Assembly (NCBI GenBank): GCA_942159475.1
Contig: OW804097.1
Span: 11,781,172 to 11,845,171, forward strand
Length of the DNA stretch: 64,000 nucleotides
Origin: Sthenelais limicola
Taxonomy: Eukaryota; Annelida; Polychaeta; Phyllodocida; Sigalionidae
Direction of reading: 5' to 3'
The notes under the pieces were generated by a model that was given only the letters and a program-made list of their open reading frames with translations, did not search any database and was not told where the DNA came from. Position numbers and translations under genes: made by a program. Position 1 is the stretch's first letter; each line of letters starts with the position of its first letter. Positions 54,801 through 61,160 of the stretch are shown one piece after another.

Positions 54801-57058
54801 GTTTCAGCATAAACGTTTGCTAGGTTTAACGCGTTTTTCATTCATATAGACTGCTTATTATGTGTCTGTGGAGGCATACACCACCAGGAATACTGTATAA
54901 CTTTAACTTAAGGCTATATGAAAGTAAAACATGAGGAAATGCTATTTTAATTTTTAGGGAAGATGACCGTAACTTGATTGTGTGGTACAGAAATCATTCA
55001 GTCGCTTTACAGTCATCATTACCTTAACGTTACCTCATCACTATCAGAATTGGAAACTTGTTTTCCCAAAGAAACCACTGTCATAATGACATTATTGATT
55101 AATTACATATGATCTAATATTGATGATGATCTCTGATGATCATTTCCACACATGTATGTCAGAGCTATATAAATACTGAAAAACAGATATGTAAACAATG
55201 CCCCCAATGATGAGGTAAAGCAGTTTAAGAATAGGCAAAGCCGTTTTCTTGATTGGTGTGGTCACAGTGACAATGGGCCATGTAACAAGCGACCACCATT
55301 GAATAAATGACTCTTGGCTCGAAGTGAATAACCCATTCAGTCGTAGTATAAACACAAGTATACATGTGCTATTGTACCTAAGGCCACACTTTGTGATACA
55401 AAGTCTTCAACTCTCCAACAACTCAAGCGATCACTTCTTAACTAAGTTGAAAGATTCAGTAATTCCCACATAGCAAAACCTGTCCCAATGAATTCTTCTT
55501 GAGTTGGTTTAAGAAGAAGGAGTTGTGTATATGAATTGAGTCATTGGGCTGAGAATAGGTAGTCAGAGGAAGCTACAGTTGACCTGTATATATGGGTCAG
55601 ATTTTCAGAAAATGTACAATTCAACTTCGCCAATCTTCTCAAACAACCCAAATTTCAGACGAAAATAAAGTTCAAAATACGGTTCAACCTAACCACACAG
55701 ATTGCTAGAATCAATGCAATGCCGAATATACTCGAATTTACCTAGTATTGACCAAATTTCAGCCTGATTTAGCAGAATTTACTAAATGTATACCGCTGCC
55801 AATTGTACAGTTTCTGAGAATCTGATCCATATAGTGGGGCTGGAGAATCGGCCTAATTGTACAGTGATGTCTGAAACTCACTCCAACATTATGCTGAGGC
55901 CGGAGGCTCACTTTATGGATACTTCTTTATAACGTTTTTATTTTTCAACTTGCTGAAAAACATATCGCTGACATTCAGCGTTCTTCTATAGACCACCTGC
56001 ATGCCTATCTATGAAATGGTACATTGTTTGTCTTTGTCTTATATAACGGTGAGAACCATTATTAGTATAAATACTAAATATATACAAATATCAGTGGTGA
56101 TACAATCCGATCTACTGATCAGAAACAGAGCGATGTAAGAAATAATGAGAGATGAAGAGTTTAACAAACTATAAAGTAGATATTCTTGTAAGAGGTGGGA
56201 GTGTAAGCTAGAGCGAGTCGAGCATCGCATCTGAACTTTCGTACGCTTGGAAATGTTGTCCATTGTGAAAATATAATTAGTTCTACACATAAGAAGAGAT
56301 ATACCGGTACAGGCTATAGAGCCTAGTCGATGCATCAGAAAGGATTTAATTAACAAATCAATCAATAAATGAATATAATAATGAAATGTAATCTTACCTT
56401 TTCCTTAATGAGTGCCAAGGAATGCGTAACATCCAATGCTTTATCCTCATTTTGGCAATTTTGAATCCTTTCACCTGTTAAAAAATATTAAATATATTAC
56501 TTCCAGAAACACGTAGAACAATCATATCTAAATCCCACGGAAAACTATATATATCCATATATACAACACTACACCTATAGCATATGTATATATATTGATA
56601 TATAAGTATCTTATCACACATATATGTATAATATATAATTATAAATATATATGATAGTATATATTTGAAGTATTAACTTGGTTCTTCCTCTATCTCCTCC
56701 TCACTGGACTCTATGTCCGGAGCTAGTGATAGTTTTATGTTGATATATACGTATCCTATCCCACATATATGTATGATATATAATTATAAATATATATGAT
56801 TGTATATATTTGAAGTATTAACTTGGTTCTTTCTCTATCTCCTCCTCACTGGACTCTATGTCCGGAGCTAGTGATAGTTTTATGTTGATATATACGTATC
56901 CTATCCCACATATATGTATAATATATAATTATAAGTATATATTTGAAGTATTAACTTGGTTCTTCCTCTATCTCCTCCTCACTGGACTCTATGTCCGGAG
57001 CTAGTGATAGTTGTAAGCTGGAGGGAAAGAAGAGGTTTATATCCCTGCTCGCCGCCAT
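20300..57058 (-). CDS. vWA-domain protein, five exons, 580 residues
   Basis: Minus-strand exons 57058-56956, 56474-56398, 29382-29098, 28383-28277 and 21470-20300 join with GT..AG ends and matching phase (1, 0, 0, 2), total 1743 nt. Domains: acidic N-terminus (1-60, ESSEEEIEEEP); a vWA domain at about 85-260 with a full MIDAS site, DVSHS (D94, S96, S98), T171 in VTNMGAG and D203 in LFTDGMANEG; a middle beta-rich region; and a C-terminal coiled coil (about 550-575, KTVIKELKEKLEQLEEE). No signal peptide or membrane helix, so probably cytosolic. vWA MIDAS domains bind Mg2+ and protein ligands. I do not recognise the family with confidence. The last three exons are secure. Exons 1-2 are linked by phase across a 27-kb intron, so missing exons, or a separate 5' gene, cannot be excluded. 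Confidence 0.75.
22890..23211. mobile_element. MITE with TA target (Tc1/mariner-like)
   Basis: Ends GGTGTGTTTCCGATTTA and TAAATCGGAAACACACC, flanked by TA (22888-22889, 23212-23213); A-rich interior, no coding sequence. Confidence 0.75.
23395..23815 (+). repeat. Dispersed ~410-bp repeat D, copy 1
   Basis: Closely similar to 49480-49885 throughout, with ends ATTCTCACA and GAGAATTCAT forming short inverted repeats. Suggests a non-autonomous DNA element; superfamily unassigned. Confidence 0.7.
23928..24269. mobile_element. MITE-B copy b
   Basis: GTGATGTGGTACAGG..ATGAGTCACAAGTCG on the left, CGACTTATGGCTC..ACACATCAC on the right. Confidence 0.75.
24835..24863 (-). mobile_element. Poly(A)-tail-only retroposition
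   Basis: 29 T (poly-A on the minus strand) between direct repeats GCAAGAACAG at 24824-24833 and 24864-24873. The 10-bp duplication marks target-primed insertion of a tail with no element body. Confidence 0.7.
25134..25941. mobile_element. MITE-C copy b, expanded by an internal tandem array
   Basis: Ends TAGTCTGTCCGAGAAGTAG and ..CTTTTCGGACAGACTA, flanked by TA; Tc1/mariner-like. It is about 810 bp against about 350 bp for 44836-45181; the excess is the 40-bp array at 25178-25618. No transposase. Confidence 0.8.
25178..25618. repeat. 40-bp tandem array inside MITE-C b
   Basis: About 11 units built from AAGAAGAGGGAAAAGG, GGGACATTTGACTTC and AAACCTTT; this is the subterminal part of the MITE-C inverted repeat. 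No spacers, so not CRISPR. Confidence 0.9.
27275..27654. mobile_element. Foldback MITE H2
   Basis: Ends GGGGTATTTCATAAAAATA and ..TATTGTATGAAACACCCC, with subterminal TCGTACGAT palindromes. Copy 2 of the duplication lacks it. Confidence 0.7.
27916..28126. mobile_element. Foldback MITE H1 with TAA duplication
   Basis: Ends AGGCTAGGTTCCACTG and CAGTGGAGCCCAGGCT; long arms of CCCGCTACTTCTCCCGCTAC type; TAA on both sides, single TAA at the empty site 27226-27228. PIF/Harbinger-like target. Confidence 0.85.
28277..28383 (-). CDS. vWA gene exon 4
   Basis: 107 nt between ATATTGCAG and gtaagaca; encodes EKAVAAIETMTVGGVTNMGA and onward, supplying the MIDAS Thr. It leaves AG, completed to Ser by exon 5. 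Confidence 0.88.
28384..29097 (-). other. vWA gene intron 3
   Basis: 714 bp. Contains an A-rich tract at 29020-29066 next to the exon 3 donor, possibly the tail of a small retroposed sequence reading GACCCAGAATAAATAAAATC. Otherwise nothing recognised. Confidence 0.7.
29098..29382 (-). CDS. vWA gene exon 3 (first half of vWA domain)
   Basis: 95 codons after TTCTACATTAACAG, beginning LSIVWELKPIEPRK and containing VVIDVSHSM and GIIGFGTKA. It ends DAK before gttgga, a weaker donor. Frames extending past 29382 or below 29098 run into intron. Confidence 0.85.
31781..34566 (-). mobile_element. 5'-truncated APE-type non-LTR retrotransposon (CR1/L2/Jockey group)
   Basis: The body runs from a truncated endonuclease end near 34566 through the reverse transcriptase and a ~490-bp 3' UTR to a tail reading AATAAAGAAATACAAATACA on the minus strand. 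The 3' UTR holds two copies of CCACCTGGTGG. 5' truncation and a short-repeat 3' tail are usual for this group. It sits in the same strand sense as the host gene. Confidence 0.85.
32274..34514 (-). CDS. LINE reverse transcriptase (ORF2, C-terminal part), uninterrupted
   Basis: About 745 codons with no frameshift or stop; open 15 codons further upstream to a TAA, so 34514 is only a nominal start. SDHMP near residue 15 is the last catalytic motif of an APE endonuclease. Reverse transcriptase motifs follow in order: LRPITITSLAGKIFEKLL, QHGFSAGKGTE, YFDLSKAFNT (motif A), GVAQGSILGP (motif B), LYADDCVIW (YADD), LKLNSSKT and FKYLGLLID. The C-terminus (RLQKTQNRGLRSLLN) is of CR1/L2 style. The catalytic Asp residues are present, but without most of the endonuclease and ORF1 the copy should not move by itself. 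The exact clade needs a tree. Confidence 0.9.
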   Translation of the reverse strand: MAVGLTSGVLDIMLSDHMPIYVIIKKNRYNIPSTREPKKIVTRGLSSKLNVDEIKREIDRSNVQAHTNIMNGDDVNLSWDKLSKKYTNIINNLYPEKEIVIKPKCKGTISREIRLLIKEKNRLFTLAKRTGNNIDWMAAKAQKKIINSKLMASSREKTLEIMRIHSTSGRKFWEHLATIYPTKSTKDSDPLSRIVRNDLEYTGIEAANITNEYFAKITSIIDPQLHMPVINRLDSRFSWEEIITQDRVKKEIAAIDTSKSSGHVKLPTVFLKVCLLNDLFNYTNLLNNVRISGEYPKEWKRGMCTIIPKRKNNYELDNLRPITITSLAGKIFEKLLKEKLDDYFVLNKIIIPEQHGFSAGKGTETALGYLILDLLKNKDNGCNTDLVYFDLSKAFNTINLDRLLEKLDALGFKNTELNLLRNYCTHRTQVVKINTDISNEARLTAGVAQGSILGPIMFILYMNDVTNMNFSSQIQLYADDCVIWRPIKDQHDIDELQRDVVKFEKWCKHNGLKLNSSKTRFQRVYGGRKNRDNIPRYKLNNGEIEETKVFKYLGLLIDCDLRMETMINYIIKRAYFETTKIRKILPYIGTNIAISLYKTFVLPILENCIVCTDLGPQNVHHRLQKTQNRGLRSLLNIKGNVSNFDIHTQCQLLPLRYRRTCRVLSLVFKTSSFLERGVGMDIRGHAGRRTLEYRWKKESTSRSSLSKSSNIWNDMPLELRDNLDLSDFKVKLKEKVWIEFREGGEL
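36140..36235. repeat. 21-bp tandem array derived from MITE-A
   Basis: Four units of AGCAGAATTGACTAAATGTG plus T, the same text as an internal part of MITE-A. Confidence 0.85.
36775..36816. mobile_element. MITE-B remnant
   Basis: Only the right end GGCTCATCTTCCTGTAACAC then ATCAT, followed by ATAT. Confidence 0.5.
36837..37071 (-). mobile_element. MITE-A copy with CTAT duplication
   Basis: CTAT at 36833-36836 and 37072-37075. Confidence 0.85.
38228..38830. repeat. ~130-bp duplication split by a MITE-A copy
   Basis: 38228-38360 and 38700-38830 share GGGGTAGAAAAGCATGCTCT, GAATTTCAACAT and GGGAGCGTAA. The 370 bp between them contain the MITE-A at 38380. Confidence 0.75.
38380..38601 (+). mobile_element. 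MITE-A copy
   Basis: GGGTCAGGTCGTC to CCTGACTC; flanks AATA/GATA. Confidence 0.75.
38945..39002. repeat. Cruciform inverted repeat F2
   Basis: AAGGTTTCCC..GGGAAACCTT enclosing a perfect 11-bp hairpin GTACGAGCGCC-TTC-GGCGCTCGTAC. Confidence 0.8.
39123..39180. repeat. Cruciform inverted repeat F7
   Basis: GGAATTCCTTCACCTG and its complement around the loop TAGCGCCT. Related text occurs at 39285-39372 and in the element at 50263. Confidence 0.75.
39569..39690. repeat. Two tandem copies of a 61-62-bp unit
   Basis: TGTATAGAGCCAAATACTGG..TGAGGCACAC repeated once, just before a MITE-A copy. Confidence 0.9.
39720..39944 (-). mobile_element. MITE-A copy with TGGA duplication
   Basis: TGGA at 39716-39719 and 39945-39948. 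Confidence 0.88.
40625..40951. mobile_element. Foldback MITE H6 with TA target
   Basis: CCGTATTTCCCCGTTCATAA on the left, TTATAAACAGGGAAATATGG on the right, TA both sides. Interior is built from repeated GGCTTATATTCGGGG units. Confidence 0.75.
41913..42024. repeat. Cruciform inverted repeat F3
   Basis: Arms of about 48 bp, near perfect (CCGGCAATAATCGAAAATTT..AAATTTTCGATTATTGCTGG), with a 15-nt loop holding TGCC-GTA-GGCA; GAG on both sides. Confidence 0.85.
42356..42383. repeat. Short perfect hairpin F4
   Basis: CTTCGCGGAG and CTCCGCGAAG around AGCCAAAG. Confidence 0.8.
42636..43142. mobile_element. Foldback MITE H7b with TTA duplication and end-proximal tandem units
   Basis: AGGGCTGTTCATAAATAACC on the left, GGTTATAAGTGAACAGTCCC on the right, TTA flanks. 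Three ~90-bp tandem units (42590-42840) repeat the left end with poly-G and GGTATAGATGAGATATATAG. The interior has many TTTGTGCAAAAT-like motifs. Confidence 0.7.
44461..44609 (+). mobile_element. MITE-A copy, internally deleted (149 bp)
   Basis: Both ends present; about 90 bp of the centre missing. Flanks ACAT/ACAC. Confidence 0.8.
44836..45181. mobile_element. MITE-C copy c
   Basis: CTCTGTCCAATAAGTAGTTG at left, ..GACTACTTGGACAGAG at right, TA/TATA flanks; core reversed relative to the 25134 copy. Confidence 0.8.
45548..45759 (+). mobile_element. MITE-A copy with TAGT duplication
   Basis: TAGT at 45544-45547 and 45760-45763. Confidence 0.88.
46052..46271 (-). mobile_element. MITE-A copy missing its right end
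   Basis: Runs normally to CCAATTGTACATT, then passes directly into MITE-C sequence. Confidence 0.75.
46272..46553. mobile_element. MITE-C copy d, left part missing
   Basis: Starts inside the core at CCTGGGTCGCCGTTTGCGAT and runs to GGAACAGACTATA. Fused to the preceding MITE-A. Confidence 0.75.
46835..46985. repeat. 36-bp tandem array
   Basis: Four units of AGGGAAGGTAAGCCCCATAG plus GCCCTGATCGAGTATA. Because 36 is a multiple of 3 it gives a 12-residue periodic frame on the minus strand, which I take as non-coding. Confidence 0.88.
47408..47540 (-). mobile_element. MITE-A fragment
   Basis: Left half only, GGGTCAGATTTTC to about GCGATACCAACTA. Confidence 0.65.
47905..47973. repeat. Cruciform inverted repeat F5
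   Basis: GTTGGCAGCAGTAGGAAT and its near-complement GGAATTCCTCCTGCCGCCAA, with a GC-rich loop. Confidence 0.7.
48053..48121 (-). mobile_element. MITE-A right-end fragment
   Basis: TCAGCCTAATTTAGCAGAAT to CTGACCC; followed by TTATGCAACAGGCCCC, the end of an H8-type element. Confidence 0.7.
48308..48542 (-). mobile_element. MITE-A copy
   Basis: Full length; flanks TTAT/ATAT. Confidence 0.82.
49480..49885 (+). repeat. Dispersed ~410-bp repeat D, copy 2
   Basis: Matches 23395-23815: TGTGTGAATTTAACACCAGT, GAAGGAAACTTCCGGTTATA and TACTGCGGGAAGTCTGAG. Ends ATTCTCACA / TGTGAGAATT. Foldback H3 lies nearby at 49964. Confidence 0.75.
49964..50150. mobile_element. Foldback MITE H3 with TGA/TAA flanks
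   Basis: AGGGTGGTCTCCACTGGCTG and ..CAGCCAGTGGAGACCACCCT; second copy at 63808. Ends resemble H1. Confidence 0.8.
50263..50469. mobile_element. Foldback MITE H8
   Basis: GGGGCCTGTTGTATAAGCTA at left, TAGCTTATGCAACAGGGCCC at right; inner GGAATTCC/GGTGAAGGAATTC repeats also seen at 39123 and 39285. Confidence 0.75.
50995..51085 (+). repeat. Dispersed ~90-bp repeat E, copy 1
   Basis: GGCAACGCATGAAAATAACC to AAATGTACAAGGCCAATAAA, then an A-rich tail; the same at 61718-61808. Looks like the 3' end of a retroelement. Confidence 0.7.
51208..51440 (-). mobile_element. MITE-A copy
   Basis: Full length, small gap after GGGTGAAGTC. Confidence 0.8.
51455..51575 (-). repeat. Dispersed ~115-bp repeat, copy 2
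   Basis: Reverse complement of 19644-19760. Confidence 0.75.
51577..51672 (-). mobile_element. MITE-A right-end fragment
   Basis: ATTGACCAAATTGCAGCCTA to TCTGACCC, abutting the preceding repeat. Confidence 0.72.
51945..52219 (-). mobile_element. MITE-A copy carrying a ~40-bp insertion
   Basis: Interrupted at about 52091-52130 by GAACTGACAATGAAGCATAT followed by TTGAA units, which resembles a LINE 3' tail (compare 37590-37620). Confidence 0.8.
52779..53003 (+). mobile_element. MITE-A copy with ATAA duplication
   Basis: ATAA at 52775-52778 and 53004-53007. Confidence 0.88.
53190..54010. repeat. 800-bp purine-strand minisatellite
   Basis: Mixed 24-bp (GAGGACGAGGGAGGAGGGGA plus GGCG) and 18-bp (GAGGGAGGAGGGGAGGCG) units, all multiples of 3, so several frames stay open on both strands (up to 390 codons). 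G-runs could form quadruplexes. No splice or codon evidence for a gene. Confidence 0.92.
54032..54439. mobile_element. MITE-B copy c with ATAT duplication
   Basis: Starts 22 bp after the purine minisatellite; ATAT at 54028-54031 and 54440-54443. Confidence 0.8.
54528..54762 (+). mobile_element. MITE-A copy with ATAT duplication
   Basis: ATAT at 54524-54527 and 54763-54766. Confidence 0.87.
55594..55828 (-). mobile_element. MITE-A copy with ATAT duplication
   Basis: ATAT at 55590-55593 and 55829-55832. Confidence 0.87.
56398..56474 (-). CDS. vWA gene exon 2
   Basis: 77 nt between TTTTTTAACAG and gtaagatt. GT completes Ser with exon 1's A; then 25 codons (ERIQNCQNEDKALDVTHSLA and LIKEK), phase 0 out. 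Both splice sites are strong. Confidence 0.65.
56600..57013 (-). repeat. Minisatellite carrying three copies of the exon 1 tail and donor
   Basis: Units of 145 and 133 bp. Each has about 60 nt of exon 1 (GGACATAGAGTCCAGTGAGG and the Glu-rich codons), the donor gttaat, then AT-rich intron. The copy at 56956 is the true exon; the others lie in intron 1. Confidence 0.85.
56956..57058 (-). CDS. vWA gene exon 1 with start codon
   Basis: ATG in CAAGATGGCGGC; MAASRDINLFFPSS then an acidic stretch; 103 nt, leaving one A before donor gttaat. If unspliced the frame stops at the next codon. The 3' part plus donor is repeated twice downstream. Confidence 0.65.
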
Positions 57059-57062
57059 CTTG
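57051..57062 (-). promoter_or_regulatory. TISU translation-initiation element
   Basis: CAAGATGGCGGC matches SAASATGGCGGC at all 12 positions around the proposed start. TISU works with very short 5' UTRs; the TATA position predicts a leader of about 12-18 nt. Confidence 0.6.
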
Positions 57063-57093
57063 CCTCCTCTTCAACACCTATATCTATGTACAG

Positions 57094-57103
57094 CCTATTT
57101 ATA
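57094..57103 (-). promoter_or_regulatory. TATA box of the vWA gene
   Basis: TATAAATAGG on the minus strand, preceded by GGGG, 36 bp before the ATG; transcription would start near 57073. Confidence 0.6.
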
Positions 57104-57592
57104 CCCCACCCTCAATACACCTATAGATAGTCAACTTCAATTATATTATTAGACATACTTTTAGCTCTTTTATCAGATTTATTCCATTTATACTTTAATT
57201 AATTGGATTAGTTTAAATTCGCGTTGTCGGCTAATGTTTAGTTTCGGGTACACTTTGTTTTAGGTTTTGTCATGAATGTGTGAATGTGCGATTTTGTAAA
57301 GGAACTTTCTTTATATTTGTAAAATTTGTTTGTTGTGATTCTAGGATTGCTTTTGTTCGAGTGGGTGATACCAGTGTGTAGAGACATCAATACTGTCTAG
57401 CTTCTCACATCAGATATATGGTATGTGAGTGAGTGATTGGACACCTACTGCGCTGGATTAGGCATCCTAATGGGATTATTATGGCAATTAGTGGCTTGGA
57501 GCGTGAGGCGTTTCCTTAGTTTGGGTCGACTCTCACCTCAGATCTTAGACTGAATAGGGCATAATTTGCCAATCTTTCGCATTTATGTATTA

Positions 57593-57831
57593 GGGTCAGA
57601 TTTTCAGTAAATGTACAATTGGTAGCTGTACACATTTAGTAAATTCTGCTACATTAAGCTGCAATTTGGTCAATACTAGGTAAATTCGAGTATATTTGGT
57701 ATTGCATTGATTCTAGCAATCTGTTTGGTTAGGTTGAACTGTATACATTTTAAGGTTTATTTTCGACTGAAATTTGGGCTATTTCAGAGAATTGGTGAAA
57801 ATGAATTGTACATTTTCTGGCACCTTCACCC
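57593..57831 (+). mobile_element. MITE-A copy
   Basis: Full length; TATT-type flanks offset by one base on the left. Confidence 0.82.
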
Positions 57832-58082
57832 TATTTGTCTCTGCCGCGTTTTACTTAAATAATGTCAAATTGTGACCTCTGTGGCATGACTCGCTATAGA
57901 TACAGAATAAAATAGACGCAATAGACGCAATATTGCGAATGAATGACCCGGGAATGCAGTAACCTGGGCCAATTTAACACAACTAATAGGGGCCCATGCC
58001 GGCACTATATGTGTCATGTGCAACACAAGCCACCTCCTGTGTAAATATGAGGGCTTCATTTGACTTTATTATTAAACTTAAT

Positions 58083-58449
58083 GTGATGTGTCACAGAAAA
58101 ATGAGTCTCAAGTAGCAAATTGATATTTTTTAAATGTTTGTTTCAACAAGATCTATTTCTAGGAATGTTTTCATGTTTGAGCTGTTTAGTGCTTCCTACC
58201 GTATCGATACATGTACCAAATTACAGGACTGTGCACGGAATATATCTTAGCTTTTCTAAGGTCATCCTAAAGAATATATTTAGCTACTTTAGCTATACGT
58301 AATTGTCCATCCAGAATGTTTTTTCAAACAAGAACAAATTTGAATTACTAATTAGGTCTGTTAAATGTTAACATCTTTGGAATTCACTTGATCTCATATT
58401 AAAATCAATTGTTTTACTTCTTAAGACTGATTTTGCTGTAACACATCAC
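58083..58449. mobile_element. MITE-B copy d
   Basis: GTGATGTGTCACAGAAAAAT and ..TGTAACACATCAC ends; flanks TAAT/ATAA. Confidence 0.75.
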
Positions 58450-58699
58450 ATAAGTATTCAGTCACAGGGACGAAAGATAATATGATATTTCACTAGGGGC
58501 TGTTTGACTTTTATTACACCCCTGTGCTGTTGCTTCCTATACCTTCAGCATTGTATGTCACACTTGGTCAAAGTGGTGCATAACATGTGAGTTATGTCAC
58601 CCTGGGGACATACAACAAGTAGGTCCGCCCAAAACGTAAATTACTTCTTTATTTTTAATTATTTATATTTTTTATTTATTAATGGGTTGTAATAAATAT

Positions 58700-58834
58700 G
58701 GAACAAAGCTCGGGTGAAGTCTGTACACTTGTTAGTGACCTCGGGAGCACAGAAGATCTCGGGCTAACGCCCTCTAACTTCCCGCGCTCCCTCGGTCAAT
58801 AACAAGTGTACAGAATTCCCCCTTGCTAGGTTCC
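58700..58834. repeat. Cruciform inverted repeat F6
   Basis: Arms of about 45 bp (GGAACAAAGCTCGGG.., TGTACACTTGTTA / TAACAAGTGTACA) around a loop with GGGC-TAAC-GCCC. Confidence 0.75.
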
Positions 58835-59073
58835 ATCTATTTATTTTTTGTTGTAGTCTGCTAATGTGTCATAGTTGTTAATAAAATGTTGTATAAGCTA
58901 TAACTATAGTTTCTTGCTTGGTAGGACAACAAAACTCAGATTATTGTTCAGCCTGTATAAAGAGGGCTTTTTGGAAATAATGTGGCTTTGAACTACTGGT
59001 GAATTGTTGCCACACAGTCTCTGAGGTTATTTTTGTTTTTAAAAATGCAGTCTCTGAGCTTATGATTACTGTT

Positions 59074-59308
59074 GGGTGAAGTCGCCAGAAAATGTACAAT
59101 TCACCTTCACCAATCCTCTCAAATAATCAAAATTTCAGACGAAAATAAAATTCAAAATACAGTTCAACCTAACCAAACAGATTGCTAGAATCAATGCAAT
59201 GCCGAATATACTCGAATTTACCTAGTATTGACCTAACTGCAGCCTAATTTAGCAGAATTTACTAAATGTGTACAGCGGCCAATTGTACATTTTCTGACAA
59301 TCTGACCC
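59074..59308 (-). mobile_element. MITE-A copy
   Basis: Full length; flanks TGTT/TGTA. Confidence 0.83.
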
Positions 59309-59456
59309 TGTAGGAGTAAGCTGTACGTATACAGAGCCTCCCGGACCTGTGGAGCAATGCTTTACTGCTTATGTACGCCTTAAGTTGGACATACATCATG
59401 GCTTCCTCTCCTAAGAACAACTCATTTATTATAGGTTGGCGTATACAGCTTGATGT

Positions 59457-59703
59457 GGGTGAAGTCGTCGGAAAATTTACTATCGACAGCTCAACATATT
59501 TAGTAAATTTCGCTAAATTAGGCTAAAAGATGATAAATACTTGGTGTATCTGTGTATATTTTGTATTGCTTTGATTCCGGAAATCTATTCAATTATGTTT
59601 AACTCTATTTTGAACCACATTTTTTACTTTAATTGGAAGTAAAAAGCAAGTTATTTGGAACATTTAGTGAAGGCAAATTGCACATTATCTGGCAACTTGA
59701 CCC
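59457..59703 (+). mobile_element. MITE-A copy (most diverged full-length copy)
   Basis: GGGTGAAGTCGTCGG to CTTGACCC; flanks do not match. Confidence 0.65.
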
Positions 59704-60301
59704 GTATACAGAAACGGGTCGAGCCAATGTGTATGTTTCAATGTAAAAGTCTTTAGTAAATTGTATGTTCACGCAACATCGTTCTTATTAGGGAGGTTCC
59801 GCAAGCAAGCCTATTTCAATTACGTAACCGTATGCGTATCCTTTTTGTCAATTAACTCGCATTTTTATGTACAAAAAATGAATTGTGAGAGGAAACATTT
59901 TGCTTCTTTCTTGCCATGTTTTGCTGAACGCATTTCTTCCCTTTAACATAATGTTTATATACCAGGGATACGTTTACGTATACGTTAGAGCTTGCTGAAC
60001 CTCCCTATTAACTCCTAAAATAATCGTTTCCTCATCGCATTGATACTTGTCTGTAAAGTGAATGTGGTGGTCTCGTATCAATTACCACCCACTCACTTGT
60101 ATTAGGTTAAAGATATAGTGGCAGCTCGTATAAAGACCACCCCTCTATACAGACCACCCCTCTATTAAGACCAGTTTCTCTCAGTCCCGAATTGTTTTCC
60201 TCTCATAAGAATATCCCTCTAATGAGACCACCTCGCTATGAGACCATAAATCGTTCAGCCTCAAGGGTGGTCGTATTAGAGAGGTTCCACTGTATGAATT
60301 A

Positions 60302-60410
60302 AGGGCCTTGTCCACTAAGCCGATTCTCATGCGATTTTACACCACAGAGGACCCTTCTCCACTAAGTTCCGTGAGAATCGCATGAGAATCGGCTTAGTGG
60401 ACAAGGTCAA
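60302..60410. mobile_element. Foldback MITE H4 with TTA flanks
   Basis: CCTTGTCCACTAAGCCGATT and GAATCGGCTTAGTGGACAAG; TTA at 60299-60301 and 60411-60413. Confidence 0.78.
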
Positions 60411-61160
60411 TTATAGACAGTTGCCTTCATCTTAAATTTGTTCACCCTTCCTCATACTATCCTGAGTTATTGGACATTTTATATTTAACAAAGATCATAC
60501 TGATTGTAACTATCATTATTGTATAAAGTGTAATTGTTATAATATATGTATTGTGTAAGTCAGAGCAGAACGAAAATCTTGTTGTCAGCTTCCATTGATT
60601 AACATTGCCTGAATATAATATAGTGCGATGACAGGGTCGACCATTTGATATGGGCTTCCCAGGAGGCCCCCCAGAGGGCAGACCTGCCCATGTCATGCTG
60701 TTTTGTAACAGGTTCCCTATGTACACACCACTTTGTATAACAGTTCCTTAATCCGTTTAACACATGATACATTATAAAAGTTTGTTGTTACACTATTACT
60801 ATTAACGACATACTATGGCGATAAACAACCGATGTGCGATTAAATTGAGGCAAATCGCATTGGCAATCGGAAGTGATCACCTTAGTTTGGGCAAAATACA
60901 TAATTATTTCTCATGTATACTTCGGAAACGATGATGACATATTATATACAACACCAGAATCTGAATAACACTATGAGACATAAAGGTCTCTGTTATGCAT
61001 ATAAATATAAAACTAACATTATCTCATGAGTAGAATTTATTGTCAACTCAGCATTGTCTCTTTCAGACTGCCCTTTCCCATGAATCTTTAGAAGGTTGTT
61101 AAATTCAGAATCAATAAACATTTTAAATATCTTGAAAAAGCAAATTCCATTCATGAGATA

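Larger units (their letters stand above)
29383..56397 (-). other. vWA gene intron 2 (27 kb), transposon-rich
   Basis: Contains the LINE at 31781-34566, most MITE-A copies, MITE-C c and d, foldbacks, cruciforms and the purine minisatellite. 29383-31780, 34567-36774, 40952-41912 and 43146-44460 show no exon or element I can name. Confidence 0.55.

Noticed and set aside
56398..56474. Alternative frame of exon 2 starting at its first base
   Set aside because: Open, but needs phase 0 input; exon 1 leaves one base, which selects the frame used here.
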